A stretch of DNA of 64,000 nucleotides from Welwitschia mirabilis (taxonomy: Eukaryota > Gnetophyta > Gnetopsida > Welwitschiales), in the NCBI GenBank assembly GCA_051453625.1, contig JBOZIK010000001.1:196109945-196173944 (forward strand), written 5' to 3'. Both the position numbers and the translations under genes were made by a program. Below, piece by piece: positions 27,551-38,479 of this stretch. The stretch's first letter is position 1; the number at the start of each line of letters is the position of its first letter. The notes below the pieces were generated by a model. It was not told the origin of the DNA and did no database searches. It worked only from the letters and a program-made list of their open reading frames with translations.

Positions 27551-28059
27551 TATATCCTGTAATCCTTGTCTAAACCACCATCATTGTTCTTCCTCTAGAC
27601 TACTCTTACTCTTCATAACTTCACCTAGTGCTCTCCATCCCTAACCCTTACTCTCTAGATCTTCTACTATCAAATAAAATGAAAGCTTATTTAATGAATT
27701 TTTAAACTAATGATTAATCATTTTTAAATGAGTCATTTAAATGAGCTTCAAATATTTCTTAGGTTGTAGAATAAAAAACTGAAGGATAGAGTTTTCCTAT
27801 CTTAATAAAAATTTGAAATAAAACTAGTGAATAAATTCAAAATGGATAAGAGTAGATCTATCCCTATACATATGGAAAAAAATGGGTAAGAATAAATCTA
27901 TCTTTACATCCATGAAAATAGATGTATAATTGATGTTGATTCAAATGGCAAGGTTATAAAGATAATGATATATAGAAGCATGATTAATAGCCATATGTAC
28001 CTCATGATAAGCAAGTTAGAGATAAATTAAGTTTTAAGTATTAATATAAACCTAAAGAA

Positions 28060-28520
28060 TCTTATTCATATTTTGTAAAAAGGATTTTAACTATTTCAAT
28101 TATACCTGAGAGTATGGAATTTGGTATTTTAGAGAATTTACATTACATTTATTAGCATATTATGTTTCTAGTTGGAATGGCTCTAAAATTGACAAAAAAA
28201 GTAATAGCTATTATTGTTGCTTTCTAGAATCATATTTAGATAGTTAATCTTGTAAAAATTAAATGTTCATCACCTTATCTACTATTGAATCTAAACATGT
28301 ATTAGCCAATAGTTTATAGCATATGTTTTGAATTCATCATGTGTTAAATAATCTAAATATTAATAAATATAATAATTCCATTTATAGTGATAACTCTAAT
28401 ACTATTGACATCTTCAAAAAACTGATCTTGTATCCTAGAGTTAAACACATAGGCACTAAGCATCATTTCAGTTACTAAACAACAATTAGCTTATACACTC
28501 ACTAAACTTTTACCATGATC
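28060..28520 (+). pseudogene. Copia RT end and RNase H relic, downstream of the LINE
   Basis: The plus strand resumes with KRIFNYFNYT-like then EYGIWYFRE (consensus VKRI.RYL.GT...GLWYP). Next are SSWNGSKIDKKS (consensus VSW.SKKQ.S), a SDNSNTIDIFKK block (consensus CDNTSAI...KN) and KHIGTKHHF near 28445-28470 (consensus SRTKHI.IRHHF). This is the C-terminal half of the polyprotein cut at about 21360, so the two belong together. Confidence 0.85.
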
Positions 28521-30678
28521 ATTTTGTGTCCTTATGTAAATATCTCAACCTTAAATCTTGCTTATGATTCTTTCTTCTTGTTCATCTTAAATTATACATA
28601 TCTCTTATTTTTCTAAATTATTCTAAGTCTTATCTCTCATGTTTATAATAAAATTTTCTTTTAACCTAAATTTTCATAATTTTCTTAATTAAAAAAGAAC
28701 TTTCTTTTACATTTGGTAAACCACCACTATTTAGTTATTTGATCCCATGCCATTAAATTTCCCTTCATACATTTCATTTCTTAATCGATTAAACACAATG
28801 GTTTTTCTAATCAATATCCTTTTTCTTGAGGTTCCTCCGTCTTATCTAGATGACTACCCATTAAGAGAATTACTTTTCTTCTATTAAAATGATCTACTCC
28901 CTAATCTTCAGGGTTAATTGTCAATTGCCATTTTTAGAAAACCTATACATAGTAAAATTCCTATTTCCTTTTTACCTTTTTTTAAGACACTTTTTAGTGC
29001 CCTTTAATCAATATTTATTTGATTTATCCACTTCTACAGCTCTTCAATCTTATAAATTTACTCTAGCATATTAAAATTGCATCTATCTAGAATTCATATT
29101 ATATTTTTTCCATCAAATATTAGGTATGTTGATTTCCCCTCCTAAAACCCTTATTTTCTCTATTTCTTATCATTTGATCAATTTCAAATTTAGTAAATGA
29201 TTAGAAAATTAAGTTTTTACATTGTTTTTCATAAGTTTTAATTATAGTGAACTAAATTTTGACTAAAATTTTCATGTCCTCATTTAATTCATACTTAATT
29301 ATCCATATGCCTAGGGTTTAAAATTCATCCTTAAATGCTTGTGTAAATTATCCTTTTTAATTTATTTCTTCTCTCATGTTTAATCTCCTATTACCTCTTT
29401 TTCTTCATTTCTTTTAAGTTTCTTCATTATTAATCTAGGTTTCTTAATGTTGGCATTTTGGGTTATCTATTTTCATAACAACTATCTAATAATATTTTTA
29501 TTTTAAATCATTTACTTCAAAAATCATGATATCTTTAACATTTTTCATGCTTTTTTAATTAAATTTACAATGTTTTATGATATGTAGCATATATTTTAAA
29601 GCATTTTAATACACTTTTTGAATTATTCTTTATAAATATGTAAAATTTTTTCATGATATGCTAATGCTAGGTGTTTAAGTGCAAAACATGCCATTCTTCA
29701 ATGGATGAGGAGTTGCACCTAAGGCCCCATCCAAAGGGAAAGAAGTGAAGACATACTTATTATGAATGAAATAAGTAGACCTTTTTGCATAGATAAATAT
29801 AGAAGATAGAATTACATTTAAACATAAACCTAAAAACAAGACTATGATTAAAGAAGTAACCATAGACATTGGTCAATTTAGAATCCTCATCAATATTATT
29901 ATTGATATCTTTCAATATTAGAGATGAAAGCCCCTTCTTAAATCTTATCCTTAAGTCTACATAGAAGTGATTACTCTTTACTAAGAAATGTAGAGATAAT
30001 CTCCATATCTGAGAGTCTGGTAAAGAAAAACATTCTAGGCATAGAGTTTTAAGTGACACTAGATGTTATTACTAAGGTATTAAGTATGCCTCCAAGATGA
30101 ATTCACAACTTAATCTTTGGAACATTTAATTATTCAATTACTTTAGCATGCTTCTGATCTATGCGAAAGAGAGTTTGATTGGGAAACAACTATAACCTTT
30201 TGAGTTGGGCATTTTTAACCCATATACAATGTTTTAAACTTGATTTTTAGGTACATCATAATGCCTCTTAATGGATTTTAAGTTAAGATAATTTTATATC
30301 ATCTCAAATATTTACATTAGATTCATACTAGAACTAGAATAGATGCACTGACAATTTTTTTAAATACATAGTGTATATATTAAAATATAAAACTAAAACA
30401 CTAAGAAATGTTGGTTTAATAATGGAATTATGCAATTATATCTCCCTCTTCCTCAGCATAATGTTATATGATTATTTGTCCTCTATAAGATATATATTGC
30501 ATTACAATAGTTCATATGAAAGTTTTTTAGGTAAGCCTTTCTGATGTTTAATTTAAAGTTTCACATCACTCTAGATTATTATATCACATGAAAAATGAAC
30601 AAGATTAATAGCTTTATTACTTAATACACATCTTGGGTGAATAAAGGATAAGATAAGAAGAAGTGGTAGAGATGTCAT
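28521..30678 (+). other. Long non-pol 3' region of the SIRE-like element
   Basis: Between RNase H and the 3' LTR lies about 2.9 kb of sequence plus a gap. SIRE/Maximus elements carry a long 3' region here, sometimes with an envelope-like frame. Only short frames are present (28889-29074 plus, 61 codons; 29760-30059 minus, 99 codons). I cannot identify an envelope-like protein. Confidence 0.4.
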
Positions 30679-31635
30679 NNNNNNNNNNNNNNNNNNNNNN
30701 NNNNNNNNNNNNNNNNNNNNNNNNNNNNNNNNNNNNNNNNNNNNNNNNNNNNNNNNNNNNNNNNNNNNNNNNNNNNNNNNNNNNNNNNNNNNNNNNNNNN
30801 NNNNNNNNNNNNNNNNNNNNNNNNNNNNNNNNNNNNNNNNNNNNNNNNNNNNNNNNNNNNNNNNNNNNNNNNNNNNNNNNNNNNNNNNNNNNNNNNNNNN
30901 NNNNNNNNNNNNNNNNNNNNNNNNNNNNNNNNNNNNNNNNNNNNNNNNNNNNNNNNNNNNNNNNNNNNNNNNNNNNNNNNNNNNNNNNNNNNNNNNNNNN
31001 NNNNNNNNNNNNNNNNNNNNNNNNNNNNNNNNNNNNNNNNNNNNNNNNNNNNNNNNNNNNNNNNNNNNNNNNNNNNNNNNNNNNNNNNNNNNNNNNNNNN
31101 NNNNNNNNNNNNNNNNNNNNNNNNNNNNNNNNNNNNNNNNNNNNNNNNNNNNNNNNNNNNNNNNNNNNNNNNNNNNNNNNNNNNNNNNNNNNNNNNNNNN
31201 NNNNNNNNNNNNNNNNNNNNNNNNNNNNNNNNNNNNNNNNNNNNNNNNNNNNNNNNNNNNNNNNNNNNNNNNNNNNNNNNNNNNNNNNNNNNNNNNNNNN
31301 NNNNNNNNNNNNNNNNNNNNNNNNNNNNNNNNNNNNNNNNNNNNNNNNNNNNNNNNNNNNNNNNNNNNNNNNNNNNNNNNNNNNNNNNNNNNNNNNNNNN
31401 NNNNNNNNNNNNNNNNNNNNNNNNNNNNNNNNNNNNNNNNNNNNNNNNNNNNNNNNNNNNNNNNNNNNNNNNNNNNNNNNNNNNNNNNNNNNNNNNNNNN
31501 NNNNNNNNNNNNNNNNNNNNNNNNNNNNNNNNNNNNNNNNNNNNNNNNNNNNNNNNNNNNNNNNNNNNNNNNNNNNNNNNNNNNNNNNNNNNNNNNNNNN
31601 NNNNNNNNNNNNNNNNNNNNNNNNNNNNNNNNNNN
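30679..31635. other. Assembly gap (957 N)
   Basis: Run of N inside the 3' region of the SIRE-like element. Apparent frames spanning it are artefacts. Confidence 0.99.
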
Positions 31636-32379
31636 GCCTTAACTTTATTATCTTATAAGGAGAATACTCCACCATTTCTCCATAGGCTTCACTAATAATA
31701 ATGAAGAATCCATCGACTATTAGACTGTAGAGTCTTAGACTTAGTGGAGATATTGTTCAATTGAATGACTTTGAAATGAAGTCCACTTAGCTTGTATTTT
31801 ACTTATTTTCATAATTTGTAGTTCTAAGTTGCTATTTGTTATAAACTCTTTACACTTAAGTAATCCCCCCCCCTCCCCCTGCCCTTTTTTTTGTCCATCC
31901 ATCATTATCATTGACAAAAAAGTGGGAAAGTACATATAGAGAATTTTATACTTTCACATGATTAATTATTACATAACATGACATTCTACTTTTACTTAAA
32001 TGTGGTATTACTCTATGATGGTTATGATAATGTTACTTTTTCTTTTTTACAAAATTATATGTGTGCCTTTTTATGTCATGGGTTTTAGTACATTTATTTT
32101 AGAATTAAATATGAATATTATTAAATACATACCATGAAAGAAAATATTTTTCTATTAGACTACTCTTTGTTTAGTATGTGCCTAACTATGAATATATTAG
32201 ATATGATCCCAAGTATGCCTTTTTGTATAAATAGTTTTCTCATTTGAGCTTAGTGTTTAAACAAATTTACTTTGTAGGAGAAGATTAAGTTTAGGGGGAT
32301 CTTGGGTTTAGGGGTATTTCAACATAAATTTGATTATTATGAATAACATACAGGGATATTGTTACTTCTTTTAATTACT
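31636..32379 (+). other. Right part of the 3' region with purine tract
   Basis: No coding sequence is recognised. A purine-rich tttagggggatcttgggttt lies near 32290-32309. It may be a polypurine tract, although it is about 65 bp from the LTR start instead of adjacent. A C-run (ccccccccctcccc) occurs near 31866. Confidence 0.4.
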
Positions 32380-33413
32380 TGTTGATGATAAATGAAATTA
32401 TAAATGATATTAATGATACCTAAGCATTTTTAATTGTAAGACTTTGAAAATTCACAAAGCTTTAACTTTCAGGAATTTCATGTAGAATGGAGTCTATAGA
32501 TAATTGAATAAAGTTATAAAAAGTAGTAAGAAAAATCTATAGAAGGCAAGTAATTAATAAGACTAATTGGATGACCAGTTGTTGAAATTAAAATTAGAAA
32601 ACCATCCTTTTTGTAATAGGTGGGCAATCAGTAAAGATAAGGTGGTTAATTGGCTAAGAGTAATTAACTAGCCCTTGATAGGTAACTAATTAATAACTAC
32701 ATAAGATAATTAGTAATATTCAAGAAGTAGCCAACTAATTAAGGGTCAACTACTTAGATAGTTGAATAACTATCTGTAAGGAGTCAATTAACCACCACTC
32801 TGATGAGAGAAAAAATAAAGATCATGAGTAATCATTGGTTAGAAACTAGTTCTTTTTCTAGCTAATTAGAAACTACATAAATTTTTTTGTTTGGCCAAAT
32901 AGTTACATAACTTATAATGATGATGCACAAGAGTTATAAACATGATTTTTATATAAATAGAGGATCATAGCACATCAGTTACTCTTGGATCTATCACATT
33001 TCCATATTATGAGCATAAAGGTACATCTTATACTTTTCTATTATACCATATTCTTCTTTACCTAGTGTTACCCTTGATATAGTGATAAGGAAGGATATCA
33101 TGGTAAAATTCAAGGTTAATAATTATCATAAAATTGTGATTGTATTAAATGAAGGCTATCATAGAGTTTCACTTGGGTGTGTAAATGCATAAAATAAGAA
33201 AGATAAAATAGGCTTATTTCTTGAACTCATCTTTCATGCCTTTGTTAATTTTATTTTCATTAGTAATTTATTGTTAATTTTAATTGAATGTAGCATACAT
33301 TATGTTATCATTATTTTTAATTATATTCATCTAACTCTAGTTATGCTAAAACATTATTTGAATAAGCAAAAGAATACATTAGCTATCTTATTCAACTCCA
33401 TTCTAAGATAGAC
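32380..33413 (+). repeat. 3' LTR of the SIRE-like copia element
   Basis: Begins TGTTGATGATAAATG and parallels 16050-17092 to its end. It carries a good TATA box (tataaatag, 32952-32960). Divergence between the LTRs is high, so the insertion is old. Confidence 0.85.
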
Positions 33414-35344
33414 ATCCTAACAGTAATGGGAACATAAGGTGATTGAAATGTTAAATCTAACATATAGTTATTATCCCATGTTATAAGAAATCACGATTCT
33501 ATTCATGTCCATATGATTATAACATTTATGTCATAGTTGTAACTCATTACAAAAGTAAACACCAAGTAACATAAATATGAAATTACATATCAAATATAAA
33601 ATGTACTGATAACAAGAAAAAATAAATGTAGAATCATGTCGATAAATATTAATGATAATAAAAAGCATTCATAATAGAAACAATGATTCAAGATGGATCT
33701 CCTATTAGTATGAATATCATCAATTGCTAAGATAATGTCATAATTGTTGCAACTTAATACCTTCAATGATCTATTTAACAAAGGACTAGCCCCCTAGTTT
33801 TAAGGGCCTAAAAGAAGACAATAAGAACTCTTAGCATAAAATCATGATAATGCTATGAAAAATGATGGGTATTAGTATCCAGATATGATATGGTATCTCC
33901 TTTGCAAAAAGATCAAAGGTATATATATACCTCTAGGGTTTAGGTGTACCACCATTCTAAGGAAGGGCTTACAAACCATTAATATAATAGATCATGTTAT
34001 AATTTATGGCATTAATGTTATCACATAAATCTTTTTAGCCATCTTAACATATAACCTTATGAGAATTAGAACGCACCATAAAAAGCTTGATTTCTATCTC
34101 TAATGTTTCATGGTACCTTATGAGAAGTTAGAATATGCCATAAAAAGCTTGATCTCTGTTTGAAATGTATCATAATACTAATAAATTACATTAACATGAC
34201 ATAGTCATCAAACTTCCTAGCATAGTCCCAAGTGGGCCTCATTGGTCTTGCATTTTGACATATGTACCTAACTATAAAATAACCTACCAATTAATGTAAA
34301 ATATAAGTTTTGTCAATTTGGGGATATAACATGGAATCATATGTAAGACTTGATAATTATTGATATCATAATGATAAAGTAAGTACAATTAAGGATAAAA
34401 ATATATGACATTTATGTCTTAATAAGTTTCCACTAATAAGTGAAATAAATTTTTTATGAATTAAAAATAGAATAAATACATAATAGACAAAGTTAGCTAG
34501 TGTTAATAATTTTGTATGTAGAAACATAACTCTTATAATAAATTCTTCCTTTCTCAGAAGGACAAAAAGTGAGAAATGCATTAATGCCTATGTGTCAGAA
34601 ATTAGAAAACTTTTTCCACCTTAATTATGACACTCAAAGTTCATATTTCATCATAACATCTACACACTAATGCTATGATTAAACATTATGAGAATATCTA
34701 ATGGTTAAGTATAAAACAACATTCATATGAAATATTACACATTAAAGAGTTATTTGAATCCTAATCTTTTATATCTTGGACATGATAATTAAAAGGATTT
34801 ATTTAGAAAAACTACATATATTAATGAAAACACTTATTTCATGTACTTAGCATATGTAGATATTATACCATAAGTTTTATGACATGGAATAATATTTTAG
34901 AAAGATATTTTTTTATATGTTTTGGAATGTTTTAAGTTGCATATTCTTAGAACCACATTTTGTCTTTAATTCTTAAGCATTTTATTTAGTTTGTATGTAA
35001 TTGTTTTAAGATCATATATGCAAGATTATTTCTTATAGTCCCTAAATTAATGTAGTATTAGAATTTTATTATGCCATACTTAGGGAACAAAAAAATTAAA
35101 AAAAAGAAACAAATAAAAAAATAAAATAGCTAGATCAATCATCACAAGCTCATAATATAAAACTTTTTATGCATGGATATAATTTCCCTTGTGATATAAA
35201 ATAAACCTCCATTATGAATCTTAAAAAGAAAGACATTGATTTTTTTATAACACAGTAAATGCAACTCTTTTAAACATTTGAGCACTCATAATGGAACATG
35301 TTCATGTGTATCCTTAAAAAAAGCAAAATAAGCTTAATATAAGT
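33414..35344. other. AT-rich stretch with one tandem duplication
   Basis: No gene is recognised. Short frames at 33590-33781 and 34366-34581 (minus) have no coding features. It contains the 61-bp duplication listed separately. Confidence 0.5.
34054..34175. repeat. 61-bp tandem duplication
   Basis: Two adjacent copies start with accttatgagaa at 34054 and 34115. Both contain ccataaaaagcttgat and differ by scattered substitutions. Confidence 0.75.
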
Positions 35345-35733
35345 TCAAATATTATAGCTCATGATGGCATAGTGCATTAGTAAGAGCACTTGATCTAGTC
35401 CCACTAGGGCATGGGTTCAAGTCACGACCTCATGTTAGAGGTGTAGTATTATACTTTCCTATCATATGGCTAAGGATAACCCACACTGGTGTGTTGGATG
35501 TGAAAAAGGCTCTACACTTAGCTTGACAGGTAGTTTGTTAGATCCATGATAGACATTAGATTGAGTAGTGTATCTAGACTATGATAGCTAGGACATGTTA
35601 ATAAATATTCAAGACTACCACTAGAGAGTTTTAACCCACAAGGCAATGGGGAACTTTCTCTTCGAAATTAAGAAAAACAAAAAAAATAAAAGAAAAGAAA
35701 AGAAAAGAACATGGAAAAAGGTCAAATATTATA
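35345..35733 (+). mobile_element. tRNA-derived SINE with target-site duplication
   Basis: The body (35357-35721) begins with a tRNA-like head carrying an A box, tggcatagtgc (35365-35375), and a B box, ggttcaagtca (35414-35424), spaced as in RNA polymerase III promoters. It ends in an A-rich tail with repeated aaaag units (about 35665-35710). A perfect 12-bp direct repeat, tcaaatattata, flanks it (35345-35356 and 35722-35733). This is the hallmark of LINE-machinery insertion. SINEs encode no protein. The intact promoter boxes and perfect duplication suggest it is younger than the surrounding repeats. Confidence 0.9.
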
Positions 35734-36035
35734 TGCTATTGAAATATATGCTTTGAGAAGAAAAAACTAAATATGAAATGAAGAGCTAATAATTTTTTGG
35801 AGATCTAACAATTTATGACATCATTTTGGTTCATAAGACCATCATTAAGAAGGAAGAAGTAAATGGTTATGCAATTATTATAAATTTATGTATAATGAAA
35901 AATTCTAATAAAATGTGAATATAGAAGTAAATACATTAGAAAATAATGATCAAGTTTAGAATGTTTGATTTAAAATACAAGAAGAAAATAAAACAAAATT
36001 AAAGGCAAATGAAAAGTAATTCCTTAGAAAACTTA

Positions 36036-36223
36036 TTGGCGTATTTTATTAATTTATTCTATGAGATTTAAAAAAAAATATTATGTGATGAATTCAAAAT
36101 ATATGTTAAACCTTATCATGGAATTACATTTGGTGTATTTCATTGATTTAGTCTATAAAATTAAGAAAAATAAGTATGTAATGAATTCAAGATATACAGT
36201 TATTATAGAAAGGAAAAACAAAT
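36036..36223. repeat. 94-bp tandem duplication (diverged)
   Basis: Units begin ttggcgtattttatt (36036) and ttggtgtatttcatt (36130) and both contain gtgatgaattcaa- or gtaatgaattcaa-like words. Confidence 0.65.
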
Positions 36224-38038
36224 GAGGGTAATCTAAAATGATGGAACAAGTGTTAAGTAAACATAAGCAAAAATTATGAAAGATGAATATCTTGCTATTA
36301 AAGAATAAATTTTGAAATCTTATTGAAACTGATTAAAAAATTTATTTAAATAAATGTATTTTGAGTAAAAGTTAACTAGAATAAAATAGTTAATAGACTA
36401 GATTATTCAATAAACTTTTAGATAGAAAAGTAGAAAATCCTATTAAAATAATGTTTACATTAAAGATGAGAACTATCAAAATAACTTTTCTTTTTCTTGG
36501 CTTCAATACTACTAGGGGTTATTATAATTTTATTTTAAATAAATATTTTTAAATGAAAACTTAAGTGAAGGAACTTGCATCATGTAATGAAACATATTTG
36601 TAATGAAGGATCAAATAAATGTTATTATACTTTTAAAAAACATTATGTGGCTTTGAAAAAGCTTCTATAACATAGTTTGTAAAATAAGTGACTTCATTTT
36701 TAGTCAATTTTAAGAACCATGTGGGGATCATGAACTATACATGAAACCAAATACAAGTAGAAAAAGGTTATGGTATAGGTACTCTATATCTAATGTGATA
36801 ATTAGTGGAGCATTATAAAATTATTCAAGCAATGAAGGATACTCTTTGTTATAGATTTGAATTGTGACTTGACGTACTTACTTACATTTTTTTAGAATCC
36901 CAATCCATTATTTTTAAGAGAGTTAATGGGATGGTAGTCCAACTAATGGGATACTTGTTCTCTATTTAGAAGGTTATGATTTTTAATATTTAGATGGTCT
37001 ATTTAACATAATATAAGGCCTAGGGTATTATATTGAATAATTTGTTTAGGCAACTATAGGGGTTGTACTTATTAGGAGGAGGGATGATTCCTAAAAGTTT
37101 CAAGTTTGGTATCCCTTGCTAGTCCTAGAAAAGAATTATTATGAATCAACTTAATTTTTTAAAGAAACTATTTATTAAGTATAAACTAATAAGTTATTAA
37201 GTCTAGAACAATCTAATGAAGGCCTAAAAATTTACCAACATTAATGAGTTAAAATTAATTGAAATTGACATATTTTAAAAGTTATTAGGAAATGAACTTG
37301 TCTTCCTAATACAAAACTTAATATGACTTGTAAACTTGCAACATTCATGCATTTTTCAATCATAAGCCATATGAAACTAGCATTATATTTGTTAAAAGAG
37401 GGTATTATAACCTTATGCAATGGAATCATATCTATTTAGGAAAGAAAGAGTTTAATTAGGTACATTGATTTTAATTACATAAGAGTTAAAAACAAGATTT
37501 CTAATACTTGTTATATGGATTAATTTGATTGTTGAAGTTGGCTATCATATAGTAATTGTATTGTAGCATGATACTATCATATGAATATAAGCAATTAATT
37601 TTCACCTTTTATATAATGAATCTTTAATATATGTAAACTATTGAAGATGAATTCTTCAATTGATTATTAAGAAAGGTTATGACAACTTTATTTCAAATTA
37701 ATGATAAGTGGAATTTGGATTGCTTATCTGAAACCACATTGGGCTTTCATTTTAAAGTTAAAGTAAGCTTAATGTTTGTGGTATAGTTTCCTATTCATTA
37801 ACTTCTCCATAGTCCTTAAAAAAAACTAAAATATTATATAAAATTCAATAACTTTTTTAAAATAAAATTTAAAGTACTTATTTAAGTTTATTACTAGTGA
37901 ATCTTTCTCAAATTATAACAATTGTGAACTATAGTATTGTTAGTGGTAATGCAGTAGTGTGGCTCCACCTTTAGTGCTAGAAATTCAGCTTTGGTATTGT
38001 CTTTATCTAATTTCTAATAATAAGAAAAGAAAGAAAGC

Positions 38039-38461
38039 TTATTTAAGAAGTTTATAGGATGGGTTAGATGTTGTTTGATGCTCTATGAGTGACTTCAGTA
38101 TGGTTACCTCATCTAAAGACAAAGTACAAAAGTGCTCCCTTTTTTTCAATGCTTTTCTTGGAATGATTTCATTGCCCACTTCTGTTTGTATGAGGCTATG
38201 GATCTTATTAGGAAGATCAACTTTCTTATACCAACTCAGTTCAATAAGTACAAAGGATATAGTTTGATACTCAAATGTTTGAATAGTTTTTACCTTTCTC
38301 ATAATAAACACATTTAGTTTAGAAATATTGATGGACATCTTATTAGCATCATCTTGTTCACATCTATGTTTAATCACTTCTTCATAATTGAAAGACTTCA
38401 TCACTTTAATATAATCCCTTTTCAAGAAATAAATTTTGTTTTTAATACCACCTTTATTCAT
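38039..38461 (-). CDS. Unidentified 140-codon open reading frame
   Basis: This is the longest stop-free frame without N in the window: 140 codons from ATG at 38461. The product is lysine-rich and hydrophilic, with no signal peptide, membrane segment or motif I recognise. In DNA this AT-rich a frame of that length is unexpected by chance, but the plus strand of the same segment may be the decayed 5' part of a LINE and the frame could be its antisense shadow. There is no promoter or neighbour to support a gene. Confidence 0.2.
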   Translation of the reverse strand: MNKGGIKNKIYFLKRDYIKVMKSFNYEEVIKHRCEQDDANKMSINISKLNVFIMRKVKTIQTFEYQTISFVLIELSWYKKVDLPNKIHSLIQTEVGNEIIPRKALKKREHFCTLSLDEVTILKSLIEHQTTSNPSYKLLK

Positions 38462-38479
38462 TGTAACTTAAACTTATCT

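Larger units (their letters stand above)
21470..27680 (-). mobile_element. Minus-strand LINE (L1-like) inserted in the copia element
   Basis: Read on the minus strand from about 27.6 kb leftward, the order is that of a plant L1-type LINE. It has an ORF1-like zinc-knuckle region (26700-27550), an endonuclease-like region (about 25400-25900), RT (24300-23900) and a C-terminal region of the post-RT type (23700-22900). All parts are broken by stops and shifts. The ends are approximate: the 3' end falls near the 100-N gap and the 5' end is placed where copia similarity resumes. Its position inside the copia RT/RNase H region shows it inserted after the copia element. Confidence 0.75.
16050..33413 (+). 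mobile_element. Large Ty1/copia element (SIRE/Maximus-like), split by a LINE
   Basis: Two direct ~1.04-kb LTRs (16050-17092 and 32380-33413) bracket plus-strand relics in copia order. These are a UBN2-type gag, a zinc knuckle, GAG-pre-integrase, integrase, RT (to 21350), then RNase H at 28060-28520. The RT/RNase H region is split by a minus-strand LINE of about 6 kb. Without the LINE the element is about 11 kb, fitting SIRE/Maximus elements, which also have long LTRs and a long 3' region after pol. Flanks tccat and tccta may be a degraded target duplication. Stops and frameshifts throughout make it inactive. The family name rests on general architecture and the gag and RNase H motifs. Confidence 0.8.
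35734..38479. other. AT-rich stretch, mostly without features
   Basis: It contains the 94-bp tandem duplication near 36.1 kb. Its right end may include the 5' part of the plus-strand LINE: an IDGHLISI stretch near 38325 loosely recalls a LINE endonuclease. No gene can be called. Confidence 0.45.

Noticed and set aside
30617-31675. Overlapping long frames on both strands
   Set aside because: They exist only because the 957-N gap contains no stop codons.
35357-35430. tRNA gene
   Set aside because: The A and B boxes are present, but the flanking target duplication, long body and A-rich tail identify a SINE, and the arms do not pair like a functional tRNA.
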